Of a DNA stretch of 64,000 bases, positions 37,679 through 46,757 are shown in pieces. The translations under genes and the position numbers were made by a program. Source of the DNA: Gilvibacter sp. SZ-19 (GTDB lineage: Bacteria; Bacteroidota; Bacteroidia; Flavobacteriales; Flavobacteriaceae); assembly GCF_002163875.1 (NCBI RefSeq), contig NZ_CP019333.1, positions 124,001 through 188,000 on the forward strand, read 5' to 3'. A model generated the notes under the pieces. It did no database searches. It worked only from the letters and a program-made list of their open reading frames with translations, and was not told the origin of the DNA. The first letter of the stretch is position 1; each line of letters starts with the position of its first letter.

Positions 37679-40308
37679 CGCCGAATTAGCGAAAAGTGTC
37701 CTCTGGCATTACGCCCATCTGGCAATTCGATCATATACCAATAATCACTAGAAGGCATAGGATTACCTCGATAGGTACCGTCCCAACCAGCTTGATCGTG
37801 TCTTAAATTTCTAAGGATCTTCCCGTAACGATCGTAAATCTTGATATTGGCTCCAGGAAATTCCAATGCATTGAAGATATGCCAGGAATCGTGGAATCCA
37901 TCGCCATTAGGAGTAAAGTAGTTCGGTGCGCCTCCGACAAAGATATCTTCTTCGTAGATCAGACAGTCTTCCGCATAGACAGCTACGCGTCTTGGCCCGG
38001 CCAAAACATTAGTAAATACATTAGCTGACTGCAACAGCCCACCATCTAACTGATATTGCCAAGGCCCTTCTTCTGTGATCTCTACAGTTATAGTATTCGA
38101 ATCTTGAAAATCAACCACAACAACATTGATCTCCGTAGGAACAGGAATAGCCACCACATTAATCGTAATAGTCGTATTACATCCTACTCCATTGAAAACA
38201 TCAACCACATAAGGCCCAGGTTCACTCACTACAATGGTTCGGGTGGTCTCTCCGTTTTCCCACAAATAAGCTGCATAATCTCCTGGATCCAAGATCACCT
38301 CATCTTCATCTGGACAGATCTCTAAGCTAATATCTTGAGCTTCTGGCACAGGTCTAATATCGGGCAGTATGCGACCAATAAAGGCGCAGTCATTATTGTA
38401 TTCTATGCGGTAATAAACGGCTAGTTCGGTATCAAAGGCCGTAAATTGGACCTGATCTATCAGTGGATTGAGCTCCAACAGCGCATCATCTCTGGTATCG
38501 TAAAAACTAATGTCTGCTCCGGGATAAAGTTCCAACAATTGGGCCTCAAAATCTACCAAGTCAACAATTGCCTCAAAATCTGGATTGTCGCTACGGTTAC
38601 ATGCCACTAAGGTAATATCGCCCGCATAAGCCATGGGCTCTACAATAAGTGTTACTTCTGCAATGGCGAAACAAAGCGCATTCTCAAATACTCGCACATA
38701 GACCACTTGCCCATTGAATTCATTCTCATAGCCAATTTCTGGCAGTGCATTCTCATTATTCTCGGCATCTGCTAAAGTCCTAAAAAAGTTCACCGTAAAG
38801 CCTCTAGGGTCCCCGACAAGCTCTATTAAAGCCTCATTGAGATTGAATTGTGAGATGCCGTCATCCACCCCATCAATATCACATTGTACCAATTGCACTC
38901 CTGAGTTCACAATGGGAGCATCCCCTATCTCGACAAATTCAATATAGCGTTGGGTGGGTCTGGTCTCGTATTCGACATCTAAAGTCACTGTATAAACACC
39001 AGGACCAGTAAAAACGTGTGTAGGGTTAAGTAAGGTAGATGTATTGTCTGCGCCACTCGCCGGATCGCCAAAATCCCAGTTCACTGCGACTATTGGATCA
39101 TCCGCTGTTATGGTGAACTGAGTGGCATCGCCCAAGCAGAAATTCTCGATCTCAACAATACTTTCAAAGAACGATTGAATAAATGGCGGCAAACCAAATT
39201 TGGTAGAACGTCCGCCCAGATCGGTATCAAATAGTCTAAAATCACTGTCCAAACGCGGAAAATTTGGCGTACGGATCACCGAAAGATTGTTATTGGGTAT
39301 CGAATGGTAGATCTTTTTATCGATGGCGATCTGCAAGGTACCTGCCAGATCACTGATAAAAGGATTTGGAATATCAGCTATCAGAAAGCGTGAACCCAAA
39401 ACGTCGGGATCGGTAAGGTCGAATTGAATGATATTGATATTCTCCGTGGCCCCCGTATCTGAATTGATGGTCTTTCCACTCGCATATAGCTTGGATGAAT
39501 CCGCAGAAAACTCTACCCCGTAAAAGACCAGATCAGTCCCTAAAACCACCTCATTACTCACAACCCCAGTTTCGGTATCGAAGTCGTAAAGCAAGAATTG
39601 CCCGGTAAAGGCAGGTTGAAATATGGCGTGAGCAATGGCCAGTTGCTTCCCGTCTGGAGAGCTTTTCATAGCTCCACGGATGTTATTGAAGTCGTTTATA
39701 TTAGGCCCTATAGTAGAAATTACTGGTGTTGGATTCAAGCCGGTATCGTCTACGAAATAGGCGTAGAATCTATTCTCATAATGAGTGATAACCCAATAAT
39801 TCTCACCATCTGCTGCTCGAACACCAGTTATCTTTTCAGAGCCCTGCGGCAAAAGATTCACATTCTTATCGGTCACGTCGCCCAATCCCCCAGATAGGCT
39901 CATGTCTACAATCGAATAGTTGAACCCGTTTCCGCTGCCTCCGTCCTGATAGGCCTGCACCACATCAGAGGTAAATACATAATAGATCTCTGTGGATCCC
40001 GGCTGCGGAATCACGAGCGCCGACTGCGTAGCAGAGAAACTGCCATCGAGATCTTCTCCATTGGGCATGACCTCGTGTAAACGGTTCCATACATTGCGAC
40101 CCTCAGTGTAGAACAACAAAGTTCCCTCTGGAGTTGAGATGGTCTCACAGCCCTCAACAGTATTCAAAACTCCGTCCAATCGCGGGACAGGAGAACCGCT
40201 GTTAAAGTCTAAACCTGCATTACTGCCAAAGAACCAATTGGCCGCTTCACGTTGTCCGTAAGCAGTACCCATCAGCAGTAACAGAATGAGGTATAGCAGT
40301 TGTCTCAA
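37675..40308 (-). CDS. Large T9SS type B secreted protein with PKD domain
   Basis: The 877-residue protein has a signal peptide (MRQLLYLILLLLMGTAYG) and begins with a beta-propeller-like region (about 20-380, NWFFGSNAGLDFNSGSPV). A PKD domain follows at about 400-460 (PIVAVNWDFGDPASGADNTS), then modules with 'VQLVQCDIDGVDDGISQFNLNEAL', and a type B C-terminal sorting domain at the end (YFTPNGDGFHDSWHIFNALEFPGANIKIYDRYGKIL). The protein should be secreted by T9SS and held at the cell surface, often linked to gliding or adhesion. Individual binding partners cannot be inferred. Confidence 0.9.
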   Translation of the reverse strand: MRQLLYLILLLLMGTAYGQREAANWFFGSNAGLDFNSGSPVPRLDGVLNTVEGCETISTPEGTLLFYTEGRNVWNRLHEVMPNGEDLDGSFSATQSALVIPQPGSTEIYYVFTSDVVQAYQDGGSGNGFNYSIVDMSLSGGLGDVTDKNVNLLPQGSEKITGVRAADGENYWVITHYENRFYAYFVDDTGLNPTPVISTIGPNINDFNNIRGAMKSSPDGKQLAIAHAIFQPAFTGQFLLYDFDTETGVVSNEVVLGTDLVFYGVEFSADSSKLYASGKTINSDTGATENINIIQFDLTDPDVLGSRFLIADIPNPFISDLAGTLQIAIDKKIYHSIPNNNLSVIRTPNFPRLDSDFRLFDTDLGGRSTKFGLPPFIQSFFESIVEIENFCLGDATQFTITADDPIVAVNWDFGDPASGADNTSTLLNPTHVFTGPGVYTVTLDVEYETRPTQRYIEFVEIGDAPIVNSGVQLVQCDIDGVDDGISQFNLNEALIELVGDPRGFTVNFFRTLADAENNENALPEIGYENEFNGQVVYVRVFENALCFAIAEVTLIVEPMAYAGDITLVACNRSDNPDFEAIVDLVDFEAQLLELYPGADISFYDTRDDALLELNPLIDQVQFTAFDTELAVYYRIEYNNDCAFIGRILPDIRPVPEAQDISLEICPDEDEVILDPGDYAAYLWENGETTRTIVVSEPGPYVVDVFNGVGCNTTITINVVAIPVPTEINVVVVDFQDSNTITVEITEEGPWQYQLDGGLLQSANVFTNVLAGPRRVAVYAEDCLIYEEDIFVGGAPNYFTPNGDGFHDSWHIFNALEFPGANIKIYDRYGKILRNLRHDQAGWDGTYRGNPMPSSDYWYMIELPDGRNARGHFSLIRR

Positions 40309-40348
40309 GGGTGCAATTTTTGGTTAAAGATAAGGATCAGATTCGTTT

Positions 40349-41317
40349 TTATTGTTTGTCTAGTCGGATTCTAGCCGGAACTGTCCCCACGCCCGTACTG
40401 CCGTCAAAGCCCAAATAACCTTCAACAAGCCAGAGTTCAAATACCGCATCTTCTAAAGGACTCAAGGGAGCGTAATCCACATCTGGACCCAATAGAATGT
40501 CATTGGCCAATTCACTGCAATTGGCATTGAGCTTTCTGAGCTGATTCTCCCAGAAAAAAGATTCATTGCAACCCACAGTGAAGTAAAAACTCCTCGGACG
40601 GCCATTGGTAGGCGATTCCGGCGGTCCGGGAAACTGGATCTTGCGCACATTTTGACTAGGTCCGGCTGTGATCTCTACCAAGTGTGGTGGGCCAAATGTC
40701 GGGCCAAAAGGTCCGTCCTTGACGCTGGAATACCAATACGTTCCTGTAAAAAGATCATCGGCTATAGGTCTTACCAAAGGAATGGCATAGCGATATGGAG
40801 AACTGAAATAAGTTTCAAACGCAATGATACAAGAAGCCCCACTACCTACGGTAAAGGTTCTGTCGTCTTGCAGACGGATCAATAGGCGCAGTACTATCTG
40901 ATCTCCGCAACTAGTAGCCGATACAGGAACCGATAAAGCCTCCAAAACCTCGTTAAGACTGTATTCCAGATTGAATCTGGGCAGTCCTGCCGGGCCTGTG
41001 TCAATGTCTTCTTTCTTTATAAGGTCTAGAAATACTTCGGTGTCGGCTATGCTGCCATTGTCAGATTCGCGGTCGATATATTGGGCATAGACCTCGATCT
41101 CTTTAAGCAGGCCTCCGTCTTCAAAATCCTGCTGTTCTACAATAGCTGTGAAACGACTTTCTGGCTCGTCTATATTGAAATCCGCTTGGACAAAATCTAC
41201 TGTACGCAAAAAAGAACCGTAGGTGACGCCTTCAAAAACTTGGTCTATGGCCTTGTCGTCGTCAGAACATTGCACACAAAGGAGTCCTCCTAGGAAAAGT
41301 AATAGCAATTTTTTCAT
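40349..41317 (-). CDS. Lipoprotein of unknown function
   Basis: The 322-residue protein has a lipoprotein signal (MKKLLLLFLGGLLCVQC) and a beta-rich sequence with FEGVTYGSFLRTVDFVQADFNI, then a middle with PVSATSCGDQIVLRLLIRLQDDRTF and a Trp/Phe-rich C-terminal half. No family is recognised. It is upstream of the T9SS type B gene, 40 bases away on the same strand, so they may be co-expressed, possibly as surface partners. Confidence 0.65.
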   Translation of the reverse strand: MKKLLLLFLGGLLCVQCSDDDKAIDQVFEGVTYGSFLRTVDFVQADFNIDEPESRFTAIVEQQDFEDGGLLKEIEVYAQYIDRESDNGSIADTEVFLDLIKKEDIDTGPAGLPRFNLEYSLNEVLEALSVPVSATSCGDQIVLRLLIRLQDDRTFTVGSGASCIIAFETYFSSPYRYAIPLVRPIADDLFTGTYWYSSVKDGPFGPTFGPPHLVEITAGPSQNVRKIQFPGPPESPTNGRPRSFYFTVGCNESFFWENQLRKLNANCSELANDILLGPDVDYAPLSPLEDAVFELWLVEGYLGFDGSTGVGTVPARIRLDKQ

Positions 41318-41463
41318 TGATCAGAAGTTGGTACTCGAAAATAAGCTGCGATTGTATTATTTTTGGTAAATCCGATAGACGTTTACTCTATTTACCCCCT
41401 ATAAACGATCTGAAAAGACTTATAAGCTTTTCTAAAAAAGCAGGCCTGAGAAGGCGAAATATG

Positions 41464-41471
41464 TACCTTTG
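41464..41471 (+). promoter_or_regulatory. -7 box of the phosphohexomutase gene
   Basis: TACCTTTG matches TAnnTTTG exactly and lies 16 bases before the ATG at 41488, which implies a very short leader. No TTG is seen at the expected -33 position. Confidence 0.5.
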
Positions 41472-41487
41472 TCAATAATTCAGACTG

Positions 41488-43209
41488 ATGATTTATATAG
41501 CACCAGAAATTTTAGAGCGCGTGAACCAATGGTTGGTTCCATTTTTCGACCACAACACCCAACAAGAGATCAAGGAGATGATCGCCAACGATCCGAAAGG
41601 TGTGGAAGATTCCTTCTATAAGAATCTTGAATTTGGAACCGGAGGTATGCGCGGTATTATGGGCCCGGGAGACAATCGGATCAACAAATACACCCTGGGC
41701 AAGAATACCCAAGGCCTTTCGCAATATTTAAAGCAGGAATTCCCAGGTGAAGATCTCAAAGTTGCAATTGCCTATGACTGCCGCCATAACAGTAAAAGCT
41801 TGGCTGCAGAAGTAGCCAATGTCTTTTCGGCCAACGGTATAACAGTCTATCTGTTTTCTGACTTGCGCCCCACTCCGGAACTTTCCTTTGCTGTAAAGCA
41901 TCTGAATTGTCACTGCGGAATTGTACTAACTGCCTCACACAATCCACCGGAATACAACGGTTATAAAGTGTATTGGCAGGACGGAGGTCAACTAGTACCA
42001 CCACAGGATAAAGAGATCATAGCGGTGATCAATAAACTCGCATACACCGACATTCAGTTCGAAGGTAATTCTTCGCTGATCCATAAAATAGATACCGAGC
42101 TAGACGAAGCCTTTATAAAAGCTTCCCTAGCCAACGGAATGAAGGATACAACTCCAGAGCAGCGCGCAGCGCTAAAAGTAGTATTTACACCTTTACACGG
42201 TACTTCGGTTACTGTGATCCCAGAAGTACTGAAGCGTGCTGGCTATTCACAGATGCAAATCGTAGAGGCACAAGCAACACCGGACGGAGACTTCCCTACT
42301 GTGGTTTCTCCTAATCCAGAAGAGCCAGAGGCACTTTCTATGGCAATGCAGATTGCAGAACAAAGCGGCGCGGATATGGTCATCGGAACCGACCCGGACT
42401 CAGACCGCTTGGGTATTGCTGTTAGAGATGAGCATGGAAAAATGACCATCCTTAATGGAAATCAGGCCATGGTGATCAAAACGCATTTCCTGTTGGCGCA
42501 AAAAGCAGCTGCCTCTGGAATAAAGGCTAACGATTATATAGCGTCTACCATAGTGTCCACACCTATGATGGGCGTGATGGCAGAAGACTTTGGTCTTCCT
42601 TGCGAGTTGGGACTGACCGGTTTTAAGTGGATAGCCAAGATGGTCAAAGATATGCCAGAGAAAAACCTGATCGGTGGCGGAGAAGAGAGTTTCGGGTTTA
42701 TGGTCGGGGATTTTGTTCGCGATAAAGACGCAGTTACCGCCAGTTTGTTGGCCTGTGAGATCGCAGCCCAGCAAAAAGCCAAGGGAGAGACACTGCTCGA
42801 CTACGCTATTGAACTCTACAAGAAATACGGGGTCTATCAGGAAGAGCTCATATCTTTTGTAAAACCGGGCAAATCCGGAGCAGAAGAGATCCAAGCCATG
42901 ATGAAATCACTAAGAGAGACTCCGTTAAAGGAGATCGTGGGAGAGGCTGTTGTACGTATTGACGACTTCCAAAACAGCATCAGCACCCACCCAGACGGAT
43001 CGCAGACCGCGATAGACATGCCAAAATCCAATGTACTTATCTATTGGACAGCACAAGGCACTAAAGTGGCTGCTCGCCCAAGTGGCACCGAACCGAAAAT
43101 TAAATTCTACCTAAGTGCCAATGCGCCTTGGGAAGGAGATTACAGAAAAACGCAGACGGCCCTGCTAAACAAAATGGACCGCATTGCAGAACAATTCAAC
43201 CTGCGCTAG
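41488..43209 (+). CDS. Phosphohexomutase (phosphoglucomutase/phosphomannomutase)
   Basis: The 573-residue enzyme has the alpha-D-phosphohexomutase motifs: the catalytic phosphoserine in TASHNPPEYNGYK (about 150), the metal-binding loop GTDPDSDRLG (about 304), the substrate loop GGEESFGF (about 394), and the phosphate-binding RPSGTEPKIKFYL near the end. It interconverts sugar 1- and 6-phosphates for glycogen, cell-wall and surface sugars. It is the long Bacteroidota type similar to yeast PGM and PGM2L. It is followed at once by the ABC exporter gene, whose GTG overlaps its stop. Confidence 0.94.
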   Translation: MIYIAPEILERVNQWLVPFFDHNTQQEIKEMIANDPKGVEDSFYKNLEFGTGGMRGIMGPGDNRINKYTLGKNTQGLSQYLKQEFPGEDLKVAIAYDCRHNSKSLAAEVANVFSANGITVYLFSDLRPTPELSFAVKHLNCHCGIVLTASHNPPEYNGYKVYWQDGGQLVPPQDKEIIAVINKLAYTDIQFEGNSSLIHKIDTELDEAFIKASLANGMKDTTPEQRAALKVVFTPLHGTSVTVIPEVLKRAGYSQMQIVEAQATPDGDFPTVVSPNPEEPEALSMAMQIAEQSGADMVIGTDPDSDRLGIAVRDEHGKMTILNGNQAMVIKTHFLLAQKAAASGIKANDYIASTIVSTPMMGVMAEDFGLPCELGLTGFKWIAKMVKDMPEKNLIGGGEESFGFMVGDFVRDKDAVTASLLACEIAAQQKAKGETLLDYAIELYKKYGVYQEELISFVKPGKSGAEEIQAMMKSLRETPLKEIVGEAVVRIDDFQNSISTHPDGSQTAIDMPKSNVLIYWTAQGTKVAARPSGTEPKIKFYLSANAPWEGDYRKTQTALLNKMDRIAEQFNLR

Positions 43210-45050
43210 TGCATTATTTTAAACAGATCATTTCTTTTGCGCGTCCCTACAAGCGTTACGCTCTTGGGAACATAGTGTGTAATGTTTTTTACGCCCTATT
43301 CAGCGCCCTTTCTTTTGTGACCCTGATCCCTATGCTCGATGTCCTCTTTAAAAATGAGGTTATCGAAGGAGATGCGGGTGTAGTTAAAGCACCTGAATGG
43401 ACTGGCTTGCCAGACACCATGGATTACTTTAAACAGTATATGGCTTTTCAGGTGGATCAATACGCCCAAGATGACGCCTCTAAGGCATTGATCTTGGTGA
43501 TCGGTCTGGTGATCGTGATGTTCTTCTTTAAGAACATTTTCAATTATTTGGCCATGTACTTCATCACGTTTTTGAGAAACGGGGTACTGAAAGATCTGCG
43601 CAATGCGCTCTTCGATAAGATCACGCGCTTACCAATAGCTTTTTATTCGGAAAAGCGCAAAGGAGATACCATTGCGCGTATCTCTAACGATGTCCAAGAG
43701 ATACAGCATTCGTTCTTATCTATATTGGAATTGATAGTACGCGAACCGCTGACTATAGTATTTACCATAATCACTATGCTGCTCATTAGCGGCAAGCTTA
43801 CCATTTTTGTATTTGTGTTTATTCCTATTTCGGGATTTATCATTTCTAGAATCGGGAAGTCCTTAAAACGCAAATCCGACCGTGTACAGGCAGAACAGGG
43901 AACCTTTCTTTCTATTATAGAAGAAACCTTGGGCGGCTTAAAAGTTATCAAAGGATTTAATGGCGAAGGCGCTTTTAACAAGAAATTCCAAGCCTCTACC
44001 CTGCGTTTTTACAACTTTTCCAACAAACTGCTAAACCGTCAGAATTTTGCCTCTCCTACTTCGGAGTTCTTGGGGATCTTTGTCATCGCAATTTTGTTGT
44101 GGTTTGGTGGGCGTATGGTTTTGGTAGATGGGACCCTAGACGGCAGCTCTTTTATTGCCTATATGGGATTGGCTTATAATATTTTGACTCCTGCAAAAGC
44201 GATCAGCAAGGCAAGTTACAGTGTAAAACGCGGTAATGCCGCTGCACAACGCGTCTTAGAAATACTCAATACCGAATCTAGCCTGGAGGACAAACCCAAT
44301 GCCATGCAAAAGGAAAACTTTGATTCCGAGATAAATATAGACAGCGTGTCCTTTAAATACGAAGATGAATATGTCTTAAAAGATTTCTCTCTGCAGGTCA
44401 AAAAAGGCCAAAGCGTAGCCTTAGTAGGGCAATCAGGGAGTGGAAAATCCACCATTGCGAATTTGGTAACTCGCTTTTACGATGTAAACAAAGGCAGTAT
44501 CAGCATAGATGGCAGTGATATCCGAGACATTACCAAGTCTTCGCTCCGAGGACTTATGGGCTTAGTTACACAGGATTCCATCCTCTTTAACGACACCATT
44601 AAGAACAATTTGCTGCTTGGGAAACCAGATGCAACCGAGCAGGAAGTTCTCAAAGCTTTAGAGGTTGCCAATGCCTGGGAATTTGTCAAAGACCTACCAC
44701 AGGGCATAGAAACCAATATCGGGGATTCGGGTAATAAACTCTCCGGAGGGCAAAAACAACGCCTGAGCATTGCTAGAGCGGTTCTTAAGAATCCTCCTAT
44801 TATGGTATTGGACGAAGCTACCTCCGCCTTAGACACCGAATCTGAACGTCTGGTGCAAGATGCTTTAGAAAATATGATGAAGAATCGAACCTCTATCGTT
44901 ATTGCGCACCGGCTATCAACCATTCAGAATGCAGACCTTATTGTGGTAATGCAGAAAGGAGAAATTGCAGAACAAGGCACGCACGAAACACTACTAGCCA
45001 AAAAAGGTATTTACCATAGCTTAGTGAGCATGCAATCGTTGAATGCCTAA
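43209..45050 (+). CDS. ABC exporter, MsbA-like (permease-ATPase half-transporter)
   Basis: The 613-residue reading starts with GTG at 43209, which overlaps the phosphohexomutase stop (TAGTG); the frame is open upstream inside that gene but is not expected to be used. Six membrane helices in the ABC_membrane domain (about 1-330) precede the ATPase with Walker A GQSGSGKSTI, signature LSGGQKQRLSIARA and Walker B PIMVLDEATSALD, then the switch His in IAHRLST. MsbA homologues export lipid A or other lipids across the inner membrane as homodimers. The specific substrate here is inference. Confidence 0.9.
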   Translation: MHYFKQIISFARPYKRYALGNIVCNVFYALFSALSFVTLIPMLDVLFKNEVIEGDAGVVKAPEWTGLPDTMDYFKQYMAFQVDQYAQDDASKALILVIGLVIVMFFFKNIFNYLAMYFITFLRNGVLKDLRNALFDKITRLPIAFYSEKRKGDTIARISNDVQEIQHSFLSILELIVREPLTIVFTIITMLLISGKLTIFVFVFIPISGFIISRIGKSLKRKSDRVQAEQGTFLSIIEETLGGLKVIKGFNGEGAFNKKFQASTLRFYNFSNKLLNRQNFASPTSEFLGIFVIAILLWFGGRMVLVDGTLDGSSFIAYMGLAYNILTPAKAISKASYSVKRGNAAAQRVLEILNTESSLEDKPNAMQKENFDSEINIDSVSFKYEDEYVLKDFSLQVKKGQSVALVGQSGSGKSTIANLVTRFYDVNKGSISIDGSDIRDITKSSLRGLMGLVTQDSILFNDTIKNNLLLGKPDATEQEVLKALEVANAWEFVKDLPQGIETNIGDSGNKLSGGQKQRLSIARAVLKNPPIMVLDEATSALDTESERLVQDALENMMKNRTSIVIAHRLSTIQNADLIVVMQKGEIAEQGTHETLLAKKGIYHSLVSMQSLNA

Positions 45051-45079
45051 AATGATATTCAGCTTCTAAATATTCAGGC

Positions 45080-45115
45080 AAAAAAAAAGCAGATCGATCG
45101 ATCTGCTTTCTTTTT
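45080..45115 (+). terminator. Terminator after the ABC exporter (palindromic, bidirectional)
   Basis: The perfect palindrome AGCAGATCGATCGATCTGCT (45088-45107) is framed by an A8 run and a TTTCTTTTT run, so it can terminate both directions. Confidence 0.88.
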
Positions 45116-45213
45116 AACTACTGCTGTATTTGGGGCTCACAGCAGCAGTATGATTTAATTAACAACGAAGTAAAAGTATATTACCGAATCGACATTTCCA
45201 AAAAAAATATGCT

Positions 45214-45232
45214 TTTTATCTGATTTTTTATG
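45214..45232 (+). repeat. 19-base direct repeat, copy 1
   Basis: TTTTATCTGATTTTTTATG is repeated exactly at 45482-45500, 268 bases away. The sequence around it also shares pieces (TTTTTATC-GAT runs) with the second copy. Confidence 0.8.
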
Positions 45233-45247
45233 CATTTCATCGATATA

Positions 45248-45364
45248 TAAATTTGCAGGAATAATATTTTCCTACAAACAAAGTGAAGAATGGAATTACA
45301 ACTTAAAGATGATCTAATTGTAAATAAAAACGGGCAAACCCCCGCGGTAAGCCCGTTTTCGTAA
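45248..45364 (+). ncRNA. Possible short transcript with a 24-codon frame
   Basis: TAAATTTG at 45248-45255 is a perfect -7 box on the plus strand. About 35 bases later an ATG (45290) opens a 24-codon frame (start MELQLKDDLIVNKNG) that ends at TAA 45362-45364, inside a strong hairpin. The transcript would be about 100 bases. The frame may be a leader peptide or a chance frame; no known family. Confidence 0.35.
45325..45359 (-). terminator. GC-rich hairpin, terminator on the minus strand
   Basis: AAAACGGGC and GCCCGTTTT pair around a loop with an internal CCGCGG palindrome. On the minus strand a TTTTTATTT tract follows; on the plus strand only four T. It therefore suits a minus-strand RNA better. 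Confidence 0.6.
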
Positions 45365-45481
45365 AATAACTAAAGTAGTTGGGGCTACATTTAGTGAACA
45401 GAAGAATGTTCTTGAGCGCTAATGTATACATATTTTTCCTACAAAAAAATTTTTATTGCTTTTTATCGATAATTTTTAACG

Positions 45482-45500
45482 TTTTATCTGATTTTTTATG
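45482..45500 (+). repeat. 19-base direct repeat, copy 2
   Basis: Exact second copy of TTTTATCTGATTTTTTATG. It is about 90 bases before the sigma-factor start. Confidence 0.8.
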
Positions 45501-45590
45501 TGAATCCCTTAATTCAAGCTGAAGCAATAACCCAATTTAGCCACTAATTTGACCTTAAAAAGAAAAATTTGAGGAGCAGATTAAACCTTT

Positions 45591-46169
45591 TTGATACCTT
45601 ATGGTCTTAAGGAAAAACCACTACCATTGATAGCCGAATCTAGTTTAGTTGATCAGTTGAAAGCTCCCGAAACGCGGGAAGCCGCTTTCAGTACACTGAT
45701 GTCTACCTATAAAGAAAGGTTGTACTGGCATATTAGAAAGATGGTATATTCTCATGACGACGCAGACGATGTGCTGCAAAACACTTTTATTAAAGTATAC
45801 CGCAGCATAGAGAATTTTAAAGGCGAGAGTAAGCTCTACACTTGGATGTATCGCATAGCGACTAACGAGGCGATCACCTTTATAAACAAGAAAGCCCGTC
45901 GGATGGAAATTGGCAACGAAGAGGTACAGCAGTTGGCGGTGGCTAATTTAGCCGCCGACCCGTATTTTGAAGGCAACGAAATTCAGCTTAAATTACAGGA
46001 AGCAATTGCCAAGCTGCCACAAAAGCAGCAGTTGGTTTTTAATATGAAGTATTTTGACGATATGAAATACGACGATATGTCCGAGATATTAGGCACTTCC
46101 GTGGGAGCCTTGAAAAGCTCTTATCATATCGCCGTTAAAAAAATTACCGCTGAGCTCAAAAGCGATTAA
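45591..46169 (+). CDS. ECF RNA polymerase sigma factor (second)
   Basis: The 192-residue reading starts at TTG 45591; an in-frame TTG at 45627 is an alternative, and no ATG is in frame before the conserved part. Region 2 reads RLYWHIRKMVYSHDDADDVLQNTFIKVYRSIENFKGESKLYTWMYRIATNEAITF, and region 4 LPQKQQLVFNMKYFDDMKYDDMSEILGTSVGALKSSYHIAVKKI. It leads an operon with a one-TM protein and a Spy-like periplasmic protein, which suggests control of envelope stress. Confidence 0.9.
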   Translation: MIPYGLKEKPLPLIAESSLVDQLKAPETREAAFSTLMSTYKERLYWHIRKMVYSHDDADDVLQNTFIKVYRSIENFKGESKLYTWMYRIATNEAITFINKKARRMEIGNEEVQQLAVANLAADPYFEGNEIQLKLQEAIAKLPQKQQLVFNMKYFDDMKYDDMSEILGTSVGALKSSYHIAVKKITAELKSD

Positions 46170-46205
46170 ACCTTTAATACGCTGTTGAGTCATAGCAATA
46201 AGAAC

Positions 46206-46733
46206 ATGAACTTGGACAATAAAAATATCGAACCAAATTTTGGCGTGCCAGAAGGCTACTTTGAAGGCTTTGAAGCTGCTGTGCAAGCTCGTATAGCCGA
46301 AGAGGAGCTGCGAGCACTAGTGTCGACTGCTGGCTTTATTGCTCCGGATGGGTATTTTGACCAACTTGAACCTAGTATCAAGCAACAGCTGCCTGAAAAG
46401 CAGACCAAAGTCATTTCGCTTTTCGGTAAAAGAACCCTTTACGCGGTGGCCTCTGTTGCCGCAGTGGTAGTTTTAGTGGTCAATTTGATTGGCAACGGTA
46501 ATGGGAATAACGAAAACACTTTGGCCTTAGATCAAGTGGATCCGCAGTTATTGGTAGCCTATGCCAATAGTGACGCCATTGCCTTTACAGATGCAGAATT
46601 GATGGATTTTGTCTCAGAAGAAGATCTAGAGGCCAGCTTGTTCAGCGAGCAACAACTTTCTGACGAATCTATTGAGACCTATTTATTGGAAAATCTAGAC
46701 GATATTGATTTTATTACGACTTACGAGGAATAA
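46206..46733 (+). CDS. One-TM protein with two GYF repeats, putative anti-sigma factor
   Basis: The ATG at 46206 (MNLDNKNIEPNFGVP) is used; a TTG start seven codons upstream is less likely. The cytoplasmic part has two related segments, VPEGYFEGFEAAVQARI and APDGYFDQLEPSIKQQL, a repeat seen in Bacteroidota anti-sigma proteins. One helix (TLYAVASVAAVVVLVVNLI) crosses the membrane, and the periplasmic tail is very acidic and rich in Asp/Glu/Leu. It follows the sigma gene by 36 bases. Confidence 0.75.
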   Translation: MNLDNKNIEPNFGVPEGYFEGFEAAVQARIAEEELRALVSTAGFIAPDGYFDQLEPSIKQQLPEKQTKVISLFGKRTLYAVASVAAVVVLVVNLIGNGNGNNENTLALDQVDPQLLVAYANSDAIAFTDAELMDFVSEEDLEASLFSEQQLSDESIETYLLENLDDIDFITTYEE

Positions 46734-46757
46734 GCCCTCAAGCCAAAACAGACAAAC

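Larger units (their letters stand above)
45116..45590. other. Complex A/T-rich spacer with duplicated elements
   Basis: The spacer contains two copies of a 19-base repeat, two hairpins with TTGGGG in the loop, two terminators, and one consensus promoter box. The elements occur in the same order in two units, which could encode small RNAs. Individual elements are listed separately. No protein gene of normal size is present. Confidence 0.6.

Noticed and set aside
43128-43208. Longer N-terminus for the ABC exporter
   Set aside because: It would overlap the phosphohexomutase by 80 bases; the GTG overlapping the stop codon matches the conserved start of the exporter.
45290-45364. Leader peptide of an attenuated amino-acid operon
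   Set aside because: The frame has no run of one amino acid, and the next genes are a sigma factor and its partners, not biosynthesis genes.
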